A DNA stretch of 64,000 nt from an uncultured Saprospiraceae bacterium. Lineage in GTDB: Bacteria; Bacteroidota; Bacteroidia; Chitinophagales; Saprospiraceae. Shown piece by piece: positions 35,472 through 46,300 of this stretch. Numbering within the stretch: the first letter of the stretch is position 1; the number at the start of each line of letters is the position of its first letter. The translations under genes were made by a program, and so were the position numbers. The stretch spans positions 1 to 64,000 of the forward strand of contig CALLFA010000049.1 of assembly GCA_937997635.1 (NCBI GenBank), read 5' to 3'. Below the pieces are notes generated by a model that worked only from the letters and a program-made list of their open reading frames with translations, searched no databases and was not told the origin of the DNA.

Positions 35472-38400
35472 TTAATTGCCACTTTTTAGAACTGTGACTG
35501 TTCCTCTGTATATCACTATGTTTGCACCTGTTCCTTGTGTAAATACCCACATGTATCCCCCTTCAGGTAATTGTTCGCCATCTTGGTTAACGCCATTCCA
35601 ACCATTTTGGTAATTGGTCTCCGCATATACAATTCGTCCCCATCTGTCATACACACCCAACTGATTAGGAATATTTTCATTGATATCGTTACAAGAGAAT
35701 ACTAAGGTTTCATTTAGGTTATCACCATTCGGGGTAATGATTGGAGTCCCAGGACACGTACCTGCAACTGGAGGAGGCGGTGGTGGAGTGGTTCCATCAC
35801 ATTCTACTTCAATACCAGAAACTTCCATCTGCTCACAACCATCAGAAATCACAGCGGTAACTGTAGCTGAACTTACCCCTGTCACTATTCTTTGATCATT
35901 AGGATCGACAACACCTTCGGACCATTCTACTGTAAAGTCTCCTGATCCTCCTGTTGTATTCAATGTAATGGTACCATCGGTTCCGTCACAAGTAACCACT
36001 GCTTCTGCAGTAAACGATTGATACTCATCTATCACTATTGTCCTATTGACAGCCGTACCACAGGCATCATCTGCTGTGATTTCGTATGTGCCAGGTGCTA
36101 GATTTCCTAATGGGAAAATGGTTTCAACACCATTGACTCTAACAACTCTGTCTTCACAACCACCAACTACTTGACCAATAATGCCTCCATCTTCTAAATC
36201 TACGCAAGAGATAGGTGATGCTGCAAGTTCATCAAGGAATATAGCTGCCCATTGTATTTCTGTAAAGAAGATAGTAGGACAATCGGTACCATCAGATATA
36301 GTCAAGGTATATTCTCCAGGTGGTAACTCCTCCCTGTTTAATTCATTTGATCCGTCACTCCAAGCAAACGTCAGCATATCTTGCGGACTAGTGATGTCTA
36401 TTGTAACAGCACCATTATTGGCTTCTCTATTCGTTGCATTGACCACATCAGAAGTGAAATCAACATTTCCTTCTAAGGTTAACGTCACTCTTGTTGTCGC
36501 ATTAATGCTGTCGTCATTATTATCAGTTACTTCTATTTCGTATTGACCAGCTTCAAGATTTGAGATATCTTCTTGAGAAGATGTGAAGCCGTTTGGTCCA
36601 GTCCATCTGTAAATATAATTACCACATCCTCCTGTGACATCTATAAAGATGGATCCTGCGTTTCTCGCATCACAAGTTGGGCGTATGACTGATCCTTCTT
36701 GTATTTCAATTTGAGGTACAGAAGACGACAATGTAAATGACTCAATAGCCACATTTCCATTATCATCTGTAACTCTTACTGTCCACTCACCTGGTGCTAC
36801 TCTAAAAATATCTTCTTCATTTGAAGTTTCTCCATTAGGACCTGTCCACATAAAGCCGTAAGGTGAACATCCACCTGTCACTGATATTTCAATTCGCGAT
36901 CCACCATTACATGAACCATCTTCTAAATTATCTAAGTTTATAGTTAGAGGATCTGAAGAACTTACTGATCCTGCTAATGGCACTGTACGAACGAATGTAC
37001 AATTATTGCCGTCAGTTATGGTCACTTGATAAGTTGCAGCATCAAGTCCGGATTGATTTTGAGTTGCTGGTAATCCACCTGACCAAGCAAATGTAAATGG
37101 AACTGTGCCTCCAAGAATCTGAGTCGTGATGCTACCACCAGTCGTACAAGTCGCATCTACAGTTGAAAAACTGATGTCAGGTGCTCCTGGTGTTTGAATT
37201 GTATAATCTCTCATAGATGTCGTTCCCTGAGCATCTACTGCTGTTAATGTATATGTTCCAGAAGGTACAGCTTGCAAATTACAGTCACCAACGCTAGATC
37301 TTATCACACTACCATCTTCTCTAGTCCATGTACATGTCACTGGAGAAACAAAACCATTCGGTGCAGAAATAAGGATTGAACCAGTATTATCGTCAGGACA
37401 TTCTGGATTGGTAATCTCTCCAGGACCAAGTACAATTTCTGTACCCATCGGGCAATCTATTGCTATTGAACCAGACTGTACATTTACGGGTAAAATAACA
37501 TTATTACTATCTGTAAATTCTATAGACAATGTTGCGTTGTCAACGAATGTTACTGGTGAGGAATTTGTTGTTTCACATGTCCCGATCACATTAAAACACA
37601 ATGTGAATATTGTCGTGTTGTCGGCTAAGGTCACAGGTGAAAAAGGCGACCAGCTTATTCTTAAATTGCCAGGATCAGTTAAATTTGAATTTGAATCACC
37701 AAAACCATCCAATACACCTGGATTCATTAATGAAGCAAACGTCATGAATGCTGGATCCCACTGAATATTTAACTGAGCACTTTGAATATCGGTAAAGTTT
37801 GATGCACTTATATCAACACAAGACTGCTGCCCTGTCATAGCATTTGAGACAGTCGTTGACGTTAATTGTAAATCACCAGCAGGTGGTGGTGGTGGTGGAG
37901 GAGGATCTATACCTGGGTCTCCTACTTGGACAAAACCGTTATCGATACATGAGGCAAGAGGCACACCTGCGCCACTTGCTATTTCTAAAGCAAATCCTGG
38001 CAAGTCACCAACTTCAATTGTTGAGGATTCTCCATCTGCTCCAGCGGCATCAAAACACAATTCAAATAATGTTGTGCCATCGTCTACTGTTACAGGATCA
38101 TCTCCAAGGCCGATTAACCACAATAACCTCAATTCACCATCCGAAATATTGTTTTCATTCAGTGATATTCCTGTTATGGCAACTTCATTTAAGCCTGTGT
38201 ATGTTAGTACATCTACATCCCAACTAAAACCTGCCTGAATACTTGCAATATCTGAGAAATTTCCAGCTGTTACTGGTATACACATATTCTGACCTGGATC
38301 AGTATTTTGAGTTTCGAGGATTAGAGATACGTCTGACGAACCTTCACATACGTCATCACCGTCTCCCATGTTATCGCCGCCATCGCCGCCGTCACCGCCA

Positions 38401-40130
38401 TCTCCACCGTCACCGCCGTCACCAGTTCCAATTAGCGCTTGGCCTTGAGATAAACATAGCGTTTGTGCTAAAGCCTCACCATTGGCAATTTCAACACCAA
38501 AATTTGTCAAGTCCACAAATTCTATATCTGAAGTTTGGCCGTTTGAGCCACTTCCATCAAAGCATATTTCGAATAAAACTGATCCATCTTCTGGTGAGAT
38601 ATTATCTCCTCCAAATGGGACAAGCCACAATACTCTTAAAATTCCTTCATTAATCAGGTTCTCGTTTAATGTTATTCCTGATAAGGTTCGTTCATTCACT
38701 CCAGTAAATGTTAACACGTTAGGATCCCACTCTATTCCAGTCTGTAAGCTTGCTATATCAACCCAATTGCCGCTGGTAACAGGGAAACACGTGTTTCCAC
38801 CTGCTGCAACTGATCCTCCTTGTATGACTAGACTAGTGTCATCTGAATCAGCACATACATTTTGGGTGCCGCCTGTTTGACCACCATTATCACCACCGCC
38901 ATTATCGCCACCTCCGTTATCACCACCTCCGTTGTCACCGCCACCGTTATCACCACCGCCGTTATCGCCGCCGCCGTTATCACCGCCACCGTTGTCACCG
39001 CCACCGTCACTCGGCTGTCCTACATTTACTCTTCCATTTTGTGTACATACATCGAATGTATTTCCTTCACCACTCGCAACTTCAATATTGAAAGATGGTA
39101 ATGAGGATAAGCTAACTTCTGCAGATTCGCCATCATTGGCTTGAACATCAAAACAAATTTCAAATAAAACAGAACCATCATCCAAGGTGACAGGAACATC
39201 AGAAAATCCAATTATCCATAGAAGTCTTATTTCTCCAGCGTCAGCTTGCGTAGCGTTTTCTGTGATTCCGTTTATGTTTATTTCATTAACTCCTGTAAAG
39301 TTTAATTCTGTTGGATCCCAAGTGACACCTGTTTGCAAACTGGCCACGTTAGTGAAATTTGCTGCACTAACAGGAACGCAAATATTCACTCCTGAATCTG
39401 TAGCTTCAATACAATCAAAAGCCAAAACAACACCAGCATCTCCATCACAATTGGAGTCGCAATCAGGGAATGTTGTGCCACCGTTGTTACCACCATTATT
39501 GCCACCGCCATTGTCGCCGCCACCATTATCACCACCACCGTTGTCACCGCCTCCGTTATCACCACCCCCATTGTCACCACCTCCATTGTCACCACCTCCG
39601 TTAGCATCACAATTTTCTCCTTCAATATCGACGACAGAATTAGTTGAAACAGCTCCAATTACTTCAAAATCATTATTAACAAATCTGGCAACTTCAATTG
39701 CTCTTGGTGTATTAGAAATATCGATCGTTGTCTGAGCACATTCTACACCTACACCATTTAGACGAATGGTAAACAGTCTTGTGCCATCCTCCAAACTTCT
39801 TGGTTCGGCACTAGCTAAATTCCACGAAACTGTCAATTCACCTTCATCAACAGCGACTGCTCCTGGTGGAGTTGCTATATTTCCTTGAAAAGAAAACTCT
39901 TCTAATACGGTAGTTACATTTTCAATACTATTATATGTCAACACAGTAGGATCCCAGTTAATGGAGAACTGTAATGAGGCAATATCAGTAAAATCGCTTA
40001 CTGATACATCTATATCTACTGTTTCACCAGGCTGAGCTGTTCCTCCTGTAAAAACAACCGAAATTTGAGATTGCAGTACTGTCAGGGAGGACAAAGCGAG
40101 AAAACAGGTGCAAAAAAAGGTTTTAAACAT
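35472..40130 (-). CDS. Surface scaffold-like protein: five cohesin-like domains, SprB repeats, type B T9SS signal
   Basis: 1,552 residues. Signal peptide 1-22. Five cohesin-like domains at about 23-172, 230-372, 420-566, 592-738 and 752-895; each shows V-x-A/S-x-x-F-T-D-I-A-S-L-Q, W-D-P/V, L-x-x-x-W and a G/D-T-x-L-F-x-x-x-F strand. Linkers between them are GGGDN repeats (~175-217 and ~374-416), GGD repeats (~568-588) and poly-Pro (~742-749). About seven SprB-type repeats follow (~900-1440; C-x-x-x-x-G-S-I, W-T-G-P-N-G, G-x-Y-x-x-x-V-T-D), then poly-Pro and a type B (CHU_C) sorting domain from ~1457 (I-T-P-N-G-D-N-L-N-E, Y-D-R-W-G-R). SprB-like proteins are mobile surface adhesins; serial cohesins are typical of scaffoldins. 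The PorP/SprF gene follows at once. Binding partners are inferred. Confidence 0.88.
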   Translation of the reverse strand: MFKTFFCTCFLALSSLTVLQSQISVVFTGGTAQPGETVDIDVSVSDFTDIASLQFSINWDPTVLTYNSIENVTTVLEEFSFQGNIATPPGAVAVDEGELTVSWNLASAEPRSLEDGTRLFTIRLNGVGVECAQTTIDISNTPRAIEVARFVNNDFEVIGAVSTNSVVDIEGENCDANGGGDNGGGDNGGGDNGGGDNGGGDNGGGDNGGGNNGGNNGGTTFPDCDSNCDGDAGVVLAFDCIEATDSGVNICVPVSAANFTNVASLQTGVTWDPTELNFTGVNEININGITENATQADAGEIRLLWIIGFSDVPVTLDDGSVLFEICFDVQANDGESAEVSLSSLPSFNIEVASGEGNTFDVCTQNGRVNVGQPSDGGGDNGGGDNGGGDNGGGDNGGGDNGGGDNGGGDNGGGDNGGQTGGTQNVCADSDDTSLVIQGGSVAAGGNTCFPVTSGNWVDIASLQTGIEWDPNVLTFTGVNERTLSGITLNENLINEGILRVLWLVPFGGDNISPEDGSVLFEICFDGSGSNGQTSDIEFVDLTNFGVEIANGEALAQTLCLSQGQALIGTGDGGDGGDGGDGGDGGDNMGDGDDVCEGSSDVSLILETQNTDPGQNMCIPVTAGNFSDIASIQAGFSWDVDVLTYTGLNEVAITGISLNENNISDGELRLLWLIGLGDDPVTVDDGTTLFELCFDAAGADGESSTIEVGDLPGFALEIASGAGVPLASCIDNGFVQVGDPGIDPPPPPPPPAGDLQLTSTTVSNAMTGQQSCVDISASNFTDIQSAQLNIQWDPAFMTFASLMNPGVLDGFGDSNSNLTDPGNLRISWSPFSPVTLADNTTIFTLCFNVIGTCETTNSSPVTFVDNATLSIEFTDSNNVILPVNVQSGSIAIDCPMGTEIVLGPGEITNPECPDDNTGSILISAPNGFVSPVTCTWTREDGSVIRSSVGDCNLQAVPSGTYTLTAVDAQGTTSMRDYTIQTPGAPDISFSTVDATCTTGGSITTQILGGTVPFTFAWSGGLPATQNQSGLDAATYQVTITDGNNCTFVRTVPLAGSVSSSDPLTINLDNLEDGSCNGGSRIEISVTGGCSPYGFMWTGPNGETSNEEDIFRVAPGEWTVRVTDDNGNVAIESFTLSSSVPQIEIQEGSVIRPTCDARNAGSIFIDVTGGCGNYIYRWTGPNGFTSSQEDISNLEAGQYEIEVTDNNDDSINATTRVTLTLEGNVDFTSDVVNATNREANNGAVTIDITSPQDMLTFAWSDGSNELNREELPPGEYTLTISDGTDCPTIFFTEIQWAAIFLDELAASPISCVDLEDGGIIGQVVGGCEDRVVRVNGVETIFPLGNLAPGTYEITADDACGTAVNRTIVIDEYQSFTAEAVVTCDGTDGTITLNTTGGSGDFTVEWSEGVVDPNDQRIVTGVSSATVTAVISDGCEQMEVSGIEVECDGTTPPPPPPVAGTCPGTPIITPNGDNLNETLVFSCNDINENIPNQLGVYDRWGRIVYAETNYQNGWNGVNQDGEQLPEGGYMWVFTQGTGANIVIYRGTVTVLKSGN
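37882..37904 (-). repeat. Poly-proline linker-coding repeat
   Basis: A run of Pro codons (eight Pro) between the fourth and fifth cohesin-like domains. A shorter Pro run precedes the type B sorting domain near 35771-35793. Confidence 0.8.
38365..38425 (-). repeat. 9-bp tandem repeats encoding Gly-Gly-Asp linker
   Basis: In-frame 9-bp units encode about five GGD triplets between cohesin-like domains three and four. Confidence 0.85.
38881..39008 (-). repeat. 15-bp tandem repeats encoding GGGDN linker (second array)
   Basis: Eight units of 15 bp encode GGGDN between cohesin-like domains two and three. Third-position differences between units show it is not a homogenised microsatellite. Confidence 0.9.
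39479..39606 (-). repeat. 15-bp tandem repeats encoding GGGDN linker (first array)
   Basis: Six GGGDN units, then degenerate GGGNN/GGNN units, between cohesin-like domains one and two. Confidence 0.9.
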
Positions 40131-40168
40131 TGTTGTTGTGTTTTATAGGACGGCTTACACTAAGCTGA

Positions 40169-40176
40169 CAAAGTTA
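40169..40176 (-). promoter_or_regulatory. Possible -7 box of the scaffold/SprB-like operon
   Basis: The minus strand reads TAACTTTG, matching TAnnTTTG, ending 38 bp before the ATG at 40130. No clear -33 box at the expected spacing. Confidence 0.35.
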
Positions 40177-40362
40177 AGAAATAGTTTATGTATTTAGTGT
40201 TATACGTCATTTGAACAAGAAATAAACCCTATTGATAAAGGAAGAAATTGCCTTGGTATATCCGTTACGACTTTTCTTCATTATATAAGTTTCATAAATT
40301 GGCTTGATTCATTATTATCTAGCCTTATAATATTGATAGCATTAATTATTCCAATTTTAACA

Positions 40363-43300
40363 TTATTGAACACAAACTATCTTTTTCGTCATTTTTTGAG
40401 CACCAGAAATCAGCTGGCACAGGTAAACGCCAGGCCCATTTAATTGGTTTGCGCTAAGTGTTATTGTATGCCTTTCTTTATTACTTAACGTCTGTTTTAA
40501 TACAAGTCTTCCACTTTCATCAAGGATTCGCATTTCACTTTCACCTTCAACTGAATCTGCAATTATGTTGATAACAGTCTGATTAATAAAGGGATTTGGT
40601 CCAATGTTTACTGTAATGGCTGTATTCACAGAAGATTCTAGGTCTATATCGAGACCTCTAGTTTCATAGTTTTCTGTATATATTTCTCCACGTAATCGAC
40701 TGTTTATCAATGATATAACAGGTACTTCTCCTATAATATTTTCTGCTTTACGCCTAAACGTCACAAGCAATAATTCGTCTTTATCAAGTGCTTGGTTTGT
40801 TGTATGGTTCCAGCTCACGTTTAACTGCCCATCTTGTACATGGTAATGTTCACTAGAAAAATTCTTTAATCTAGACTCTATATTCACCAACTCATACAGT
40901 GAATCATCGAAGTCCGCACTAAACTGTATGCCTCTAAGGCTTATATCTTCCGTTGGCTGAAATCTGACAATTACATCACTGTTTTTGATAGTCTGAGACT
41001 GGATGAGTGTTAGCTTATTGGAATTTCGGGTCTCTACATGCTTAATTCTGGATGAAGGACTTGCTGAGTCGTTGACATCTCCAACTTTCACAGCTGTGAA
41101 GTCTTTAATAGCATTGGCCTCATTTAAGTCTTCGATATCTATAAACTCGGAAAATGGCCATGGCGAAAGAGGATCAAAGAACTCTTGACCGCTGTTAACG
41201 AACTTCCATGACCTGTTGTCTGGAAAATTCTCATCTAGTCCCAGAAGCACTTTTCTTAAAATTACGATGTCAGAAGCTGACAGACTCCCATTATTGCTGA
41301 CATCCGAAGCTATAATTTTATATGGGTCGCTAAATGGTCTGTTTCCAACGATATGATTCTGGATCAATACGAGATCTAGTGTACTTACACCATTTAATGG
41401 ATCATCTTCTTTTTGAGCTGTTACTTGATAATTGTAACCAATTGACATTCCACTAAACTCGTACTGTCCAAGTTGATCAGTCTTATCTTTGTAATATGCA
41501 TCTATGCTTGGTTGGTAAAGCTCTATCTCTACATCTTCTACAAACTGATTAGTGGAAGTCATCACGGCACCTTGTATATCAGTAATCCCTTCCACTGGTG
41601 AGTCTGGATCGCACGCTTGGTTAGCTTGAATTTCTATTTGACTTCTACAAAAGTCTGAATTATCTTGCTGGTCAAAGACCCACACTTCTACTTCCTGAAA
41701 GCCAACATCATCACAATCAAAGCTCAACACAGGACTCAAACTGTCTTGTGAATTGGCTACTCTAATGAGATAGGTTAATTCATTGTCTAAGCAATTATCT
41801 GCACTTGATAAATCCAAATCATTTGCCCAAATTTCTACATCTCCTGTGGAGCCGGAAATGACGGTTGTTATTTCTCCACGACAAATTGCTGTTGGAGGTA
41901 CATCGTCAATGATAGCGAAGGTATCTTGACAAGAAGACAGATTGCCACACTGATCTTCTGCATACCAAGTAATGACATGAGTCCCAAAAGGGACAACGTT
42001 GCTGGCGTACTTGATGCCTTGTCCATTTGTTGTTTCTCCATTTTGAAATTCGATCTTATACTCCACTTTCAACTCATTTAAAGGGGTACAATCGTCAGAT
42101 ACATTTGCTGTAAATTCTACAGCAACACTGCAATCTCCAGTTGGGCCATTAAATTGCTTGATCATGCAATTGTCTTCAAATTGTGGAGGGATACTGTTGT
42201 GAAATTCGAGCTTTTGCGTGTAGCTCCAAATTCCTTTTGTAGATGTCAGATTAGATTCATCATACTGGCACCAATCAATGACAGTCCATTTTCTCAATAT
42301 TTTGGTACACGCGTTTTCGTCAGTAAGAAATTCTTCATCACTGTGATTTGCCACGACCAATGAGCAACCAAGAGTTAAAGAGTCTATAGTAGGACTACCC
42401 GTTATCGCTGGATCGACAGCATCTTGATTGCAATCAGATTCACTTACATAGTCTGATGGCCAATTGGCAGGATGCATTTCGAAAGGTATTTCTATCAAAA
42501 CCTGGATGTGCTGATCATAAGAATCTAAGATGACGTTTTGAGAATTTCGCAATGACCACCTTCTGATCACAGAGCCAACTTTACATTGATTTGTCGTATA
42601 CTGATCTTCATAATCAATACTATAGACCGCACAATCTTCGTCAATGGTTGGATTTCCCATTTCCTTTTGGTCCAGATCTTCATGGCAATAGATTGTTTGA
42701 TCTGGTGGAAATGTGCGAAATCTAGGTGTTACATTTTCAACGATAGACACATTTACCGTGCAGGTATTCTTATTTCCTGAACTGTCTTCAACTTGTAACA
42801 TGACTTGATGATCAGTGCTGACATCCAAACAGCAAAAATCTACATACGGAGCAAAATCAATAATCGTTGAATCGGTACATTCTGACAAAGACAACCGCTT
42901 TATACTCAACTCAACATCCGAACAAGCATCAAAACTTCCATTATCGAAGGATTCTGCATAAACACGCGCTTTCCCATCACTAGACAAGGTTACAGAGTTA
43001 TTTTCTTCGCAGACTGGAATCGGAGCATTGTAGTCATCTATGACTACTTCATAATAGCAACTTGTTTCATTGCCGCATTCATCATAGGCTGTGCATGTAA
43101 TCCAGCTTCTTCCACCAGGCATATTGTTAATCCAATAGTCTCCATTTTGCTCAAACGCATCAACTTTGGTTAGATTTTCATAAGGACTTTCTCCTTCTAC
43201 TACGGGTCTGTAAGCAAACTCGAATGTAAAGTTTCCAGAACCACAACCATAGCCGATCTGTGGCGTCTCAATTTTTAATCTGGATAAGCCGCAATTTATG

Positions 43301-46300
43301 CCGTCAGAATCATAGCTTTTTACTTCGTCGATGCAGGTGATTATAGGACCAAATTCATCAACGACTTGTATCACTTGGTAGCCAAATAACGGATTATTGT
43401 ATGCATCACCTCTAGGTAAACACCAATCGAGCAAGGTCCATTTTCTTATGATTTTATAACTATGGCCACATTGTGGTATGATTTGATCTTCAAACCCAAT
43501 TTCTAAGCTACAATGACCACTGGAGCCACTTATTGGGTGATTCTGATACCTTGGGTAGCCCGTCAATTCCGGGTCAGGCTTATCGTCCGCATTGAGATCA
43601 TACGAGGCAACGTCTGTACACGCTATATGCATGTCTGCAGGAAATTGAATGTCGTTTAATTCAAATGCTTTGTATATGATTGTGTATTCACAAGGTCGAG
43701 ATTCGTTATTGTAATTGTCGATTGCCACATAAGTTGTCGTCTTTTTTCCCCTAAGAGAATTATTGGTATCGCATGTAAAATCTTCAATCTCGACGTTTCT
43801 TTTTTCTATAGTAAAGGAACTACACGCATCTTCTACCCAAGCTGAAATATCCTTTATTGGATCAGGTAAATGGCAACTGATTGTATCCATTTCAGGGCAA
43901 TAAATGATTGGTGGTTTTTTATCTTCTAAAGTAATGGTACCCCAACAAGAATTATCTGTCGCTTGACCCAATTCAAATACTTGTGCTTGGATGGTTTTAC
44001 CGATGTATTGTTTGCCAATTGGATTGGGAATTAGCGCATTATTATTTGCTGGATCTGACAGGACAACATAGTAATTATCCAAGCACTCTCTGACATCTCC
44101 TTCTAGTAATATTTCAGGTCTTATGAAGGCGCTGCATTCATCATCAATACCAATATTTACGCCATTACTGCTACACGCAAGGCCACAGGATTCTATGTGC
44201 GGAATGTATTCGAATTCTACTTGGTAAAAAATAGAACAACTGTCGTATTGATCGTCACTATTTCCTGGAAAGGTACAACCAGAAAAGACGGTAAATACTC
44301 GCTCAATTTCATATGATTGAGGACCTGTTTGGCGAATAATGTCTCCATGATTTACATCATAATTGGTACTGCCGCAATTGCTAATGACCTGTATGGCATT
44401 GTAGTCTGGCTCTGGGATCTGGTCAAATGATTCAAATATTCGATTGGAAGAAGAAGGACAGTCAATCAATAATTTTTTCAGAGGTGGAGCTACGATAATG
44501 GAACGGCATTCAGCGTTATTTTTTGGGTTTTTACATGTCGGCGAATTTACGACACCAACTTCTATTTTATAAGGTGTGTTATACGGATAAATTAACTCAA
44601 ATTCTGCACGAGTATTGCTAGTTAGCTCAGATGAATTACTTAAGCAAACTGGTGCAGAAATTGAAATTGCTTTTCCTGTTAAGTCGATCGCTTCAAGTTG
44701 CCCATTTAAGCCACCCAATTCAATATTAACTGAATAAGTTTCATTTTTTAAGTCTGTAATTTTAGGTGAAGACAATACTATCGGAGCGATACAATCATCT
44801 GTATTTTCGCAACCCATTCTTGTACCAAATGCATTGACAATTAAGCCATTCGGTCCATCACCAATATGCACGTTAGTTGTCCTGTCCCAAATTGCTAAAT
44901 AATAATTTTTTGGTATTGAAAAATCAGGTTCATCTATTATAATTGATTGCCAAAATTCACTGGATAAACCTGATCGTATAAACGTCAAACTGCTACAATT
45001 CCCAGATGCGGTATGTTGACCATTTGTTCCTTCAATATGACTGTTTGATAAATATAAAGCCCAAGCTAAATCTTCATCGTCATCCAAAAACAATTGGAAA
45101 GAACTGACTAATGGTCGCACATCAAAATTAACCCAAATGATATCTTCACCTACTTGAGGAATGCTTGGCGAAGACAAATAACCTGTATGCGGATTATAGT
45201 AATTATTGTTGTTGAACTCTATTTCAAAAGCTGATGGATCATAGGTGTATGTTGGTGCTTCCAAAGTCATAAAATTACCTTCGATTCCACACTTAACAAT
45301 ACCGCCTGAAGTAGCAGTATCGTCGATACTGCCATCCGCTTTCCATGAAGAGCCAGAATTAAAGCGTTGGGTAGCCAAACAAGGTGTCGATTGAGCACAT
45401 TCATTGGTCACTTTAATGATGATTTCAGCAGCTTCACTTTGGCAAGGACTTGTCTCATTAAAGTCAAAAGAATAGGTGTATACATATGTCCGTACAGTAG
45501 TCACAGAAGTAAACTGTAATAGGCCAGATGTCGGATCGAAAACACCCCCATCTTCAGGTTGAGGTCCAGACCATTGTCCACCAGGATCTTGGGCATTGAG
45601 TAGTGTATTTAAATCAATGGTTATATCTCCTTCTTCGAATGTGCATATTTCGTGTTTGGATCCATTGCCTGCCTCTGGTTGAGCACTGACGTAAACGGTT
45701 GCAATAGCTTCAGCTGGGCTACAGGCGACTTGATCATTATTTACACTCAATTGAAACTCATACTTACCAATTGGAAGGAAGCTAAAATCAACATTATGTG
45801 GATTTGATATATCAACATAAGCTCCGCTTATATCCACCCAGACTCCTCCCAGTGGTGTTTCTTCTATTCCTAAAATTGATGATAAATCAACGATAGCATC
45901 TCCATGGTCACAGATTGTATAAGCACCACTGGTGCCAACTGCGCTGCCTTCAACGACTAATGTTAAGTCTGAAACTGTTGTATTTTCTCCACATAAAGTT
46001 GATTCAAACGTATATTCAAACACATAGTCTCCTGCAACTAAATCTGTCGTTTCAATTATCCCTGATTGCGGATTAAATTGTATGTCTTCTGGTAAAATCG
46101 TGCCGATACTTGGCCTAAAAATACCGCCAAGTTGACTATTATTTGTCAGTAAATCATTGAGATTTTCAGTGTTTACTTCGCCCTCACAGACCAATATTTG
46201 TTGGTTTAAACCAGCGGCTTGTGGCACACCATCAATGACAAATACAGTGACTAATGACTCGCTATTTATACAGTCAGGTCCATTTTCAAAACGATAAATA

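Noticed and set aside
38881-39606. Short regular repeats resembling a CRISPR array
   Set aside because: The 15-bp period is contiguous, has no spacers, is in frame with the surrounding gene and encodes GGGDN.
37844-39735. Plus-strand frames rich in Ser/Pro or His/Arg opposite the scaffold gene
   Set aside because: They are translations of the antisense of the GGGDN/GGD linker repeats and cohesin-like domains, without coding character of their own.
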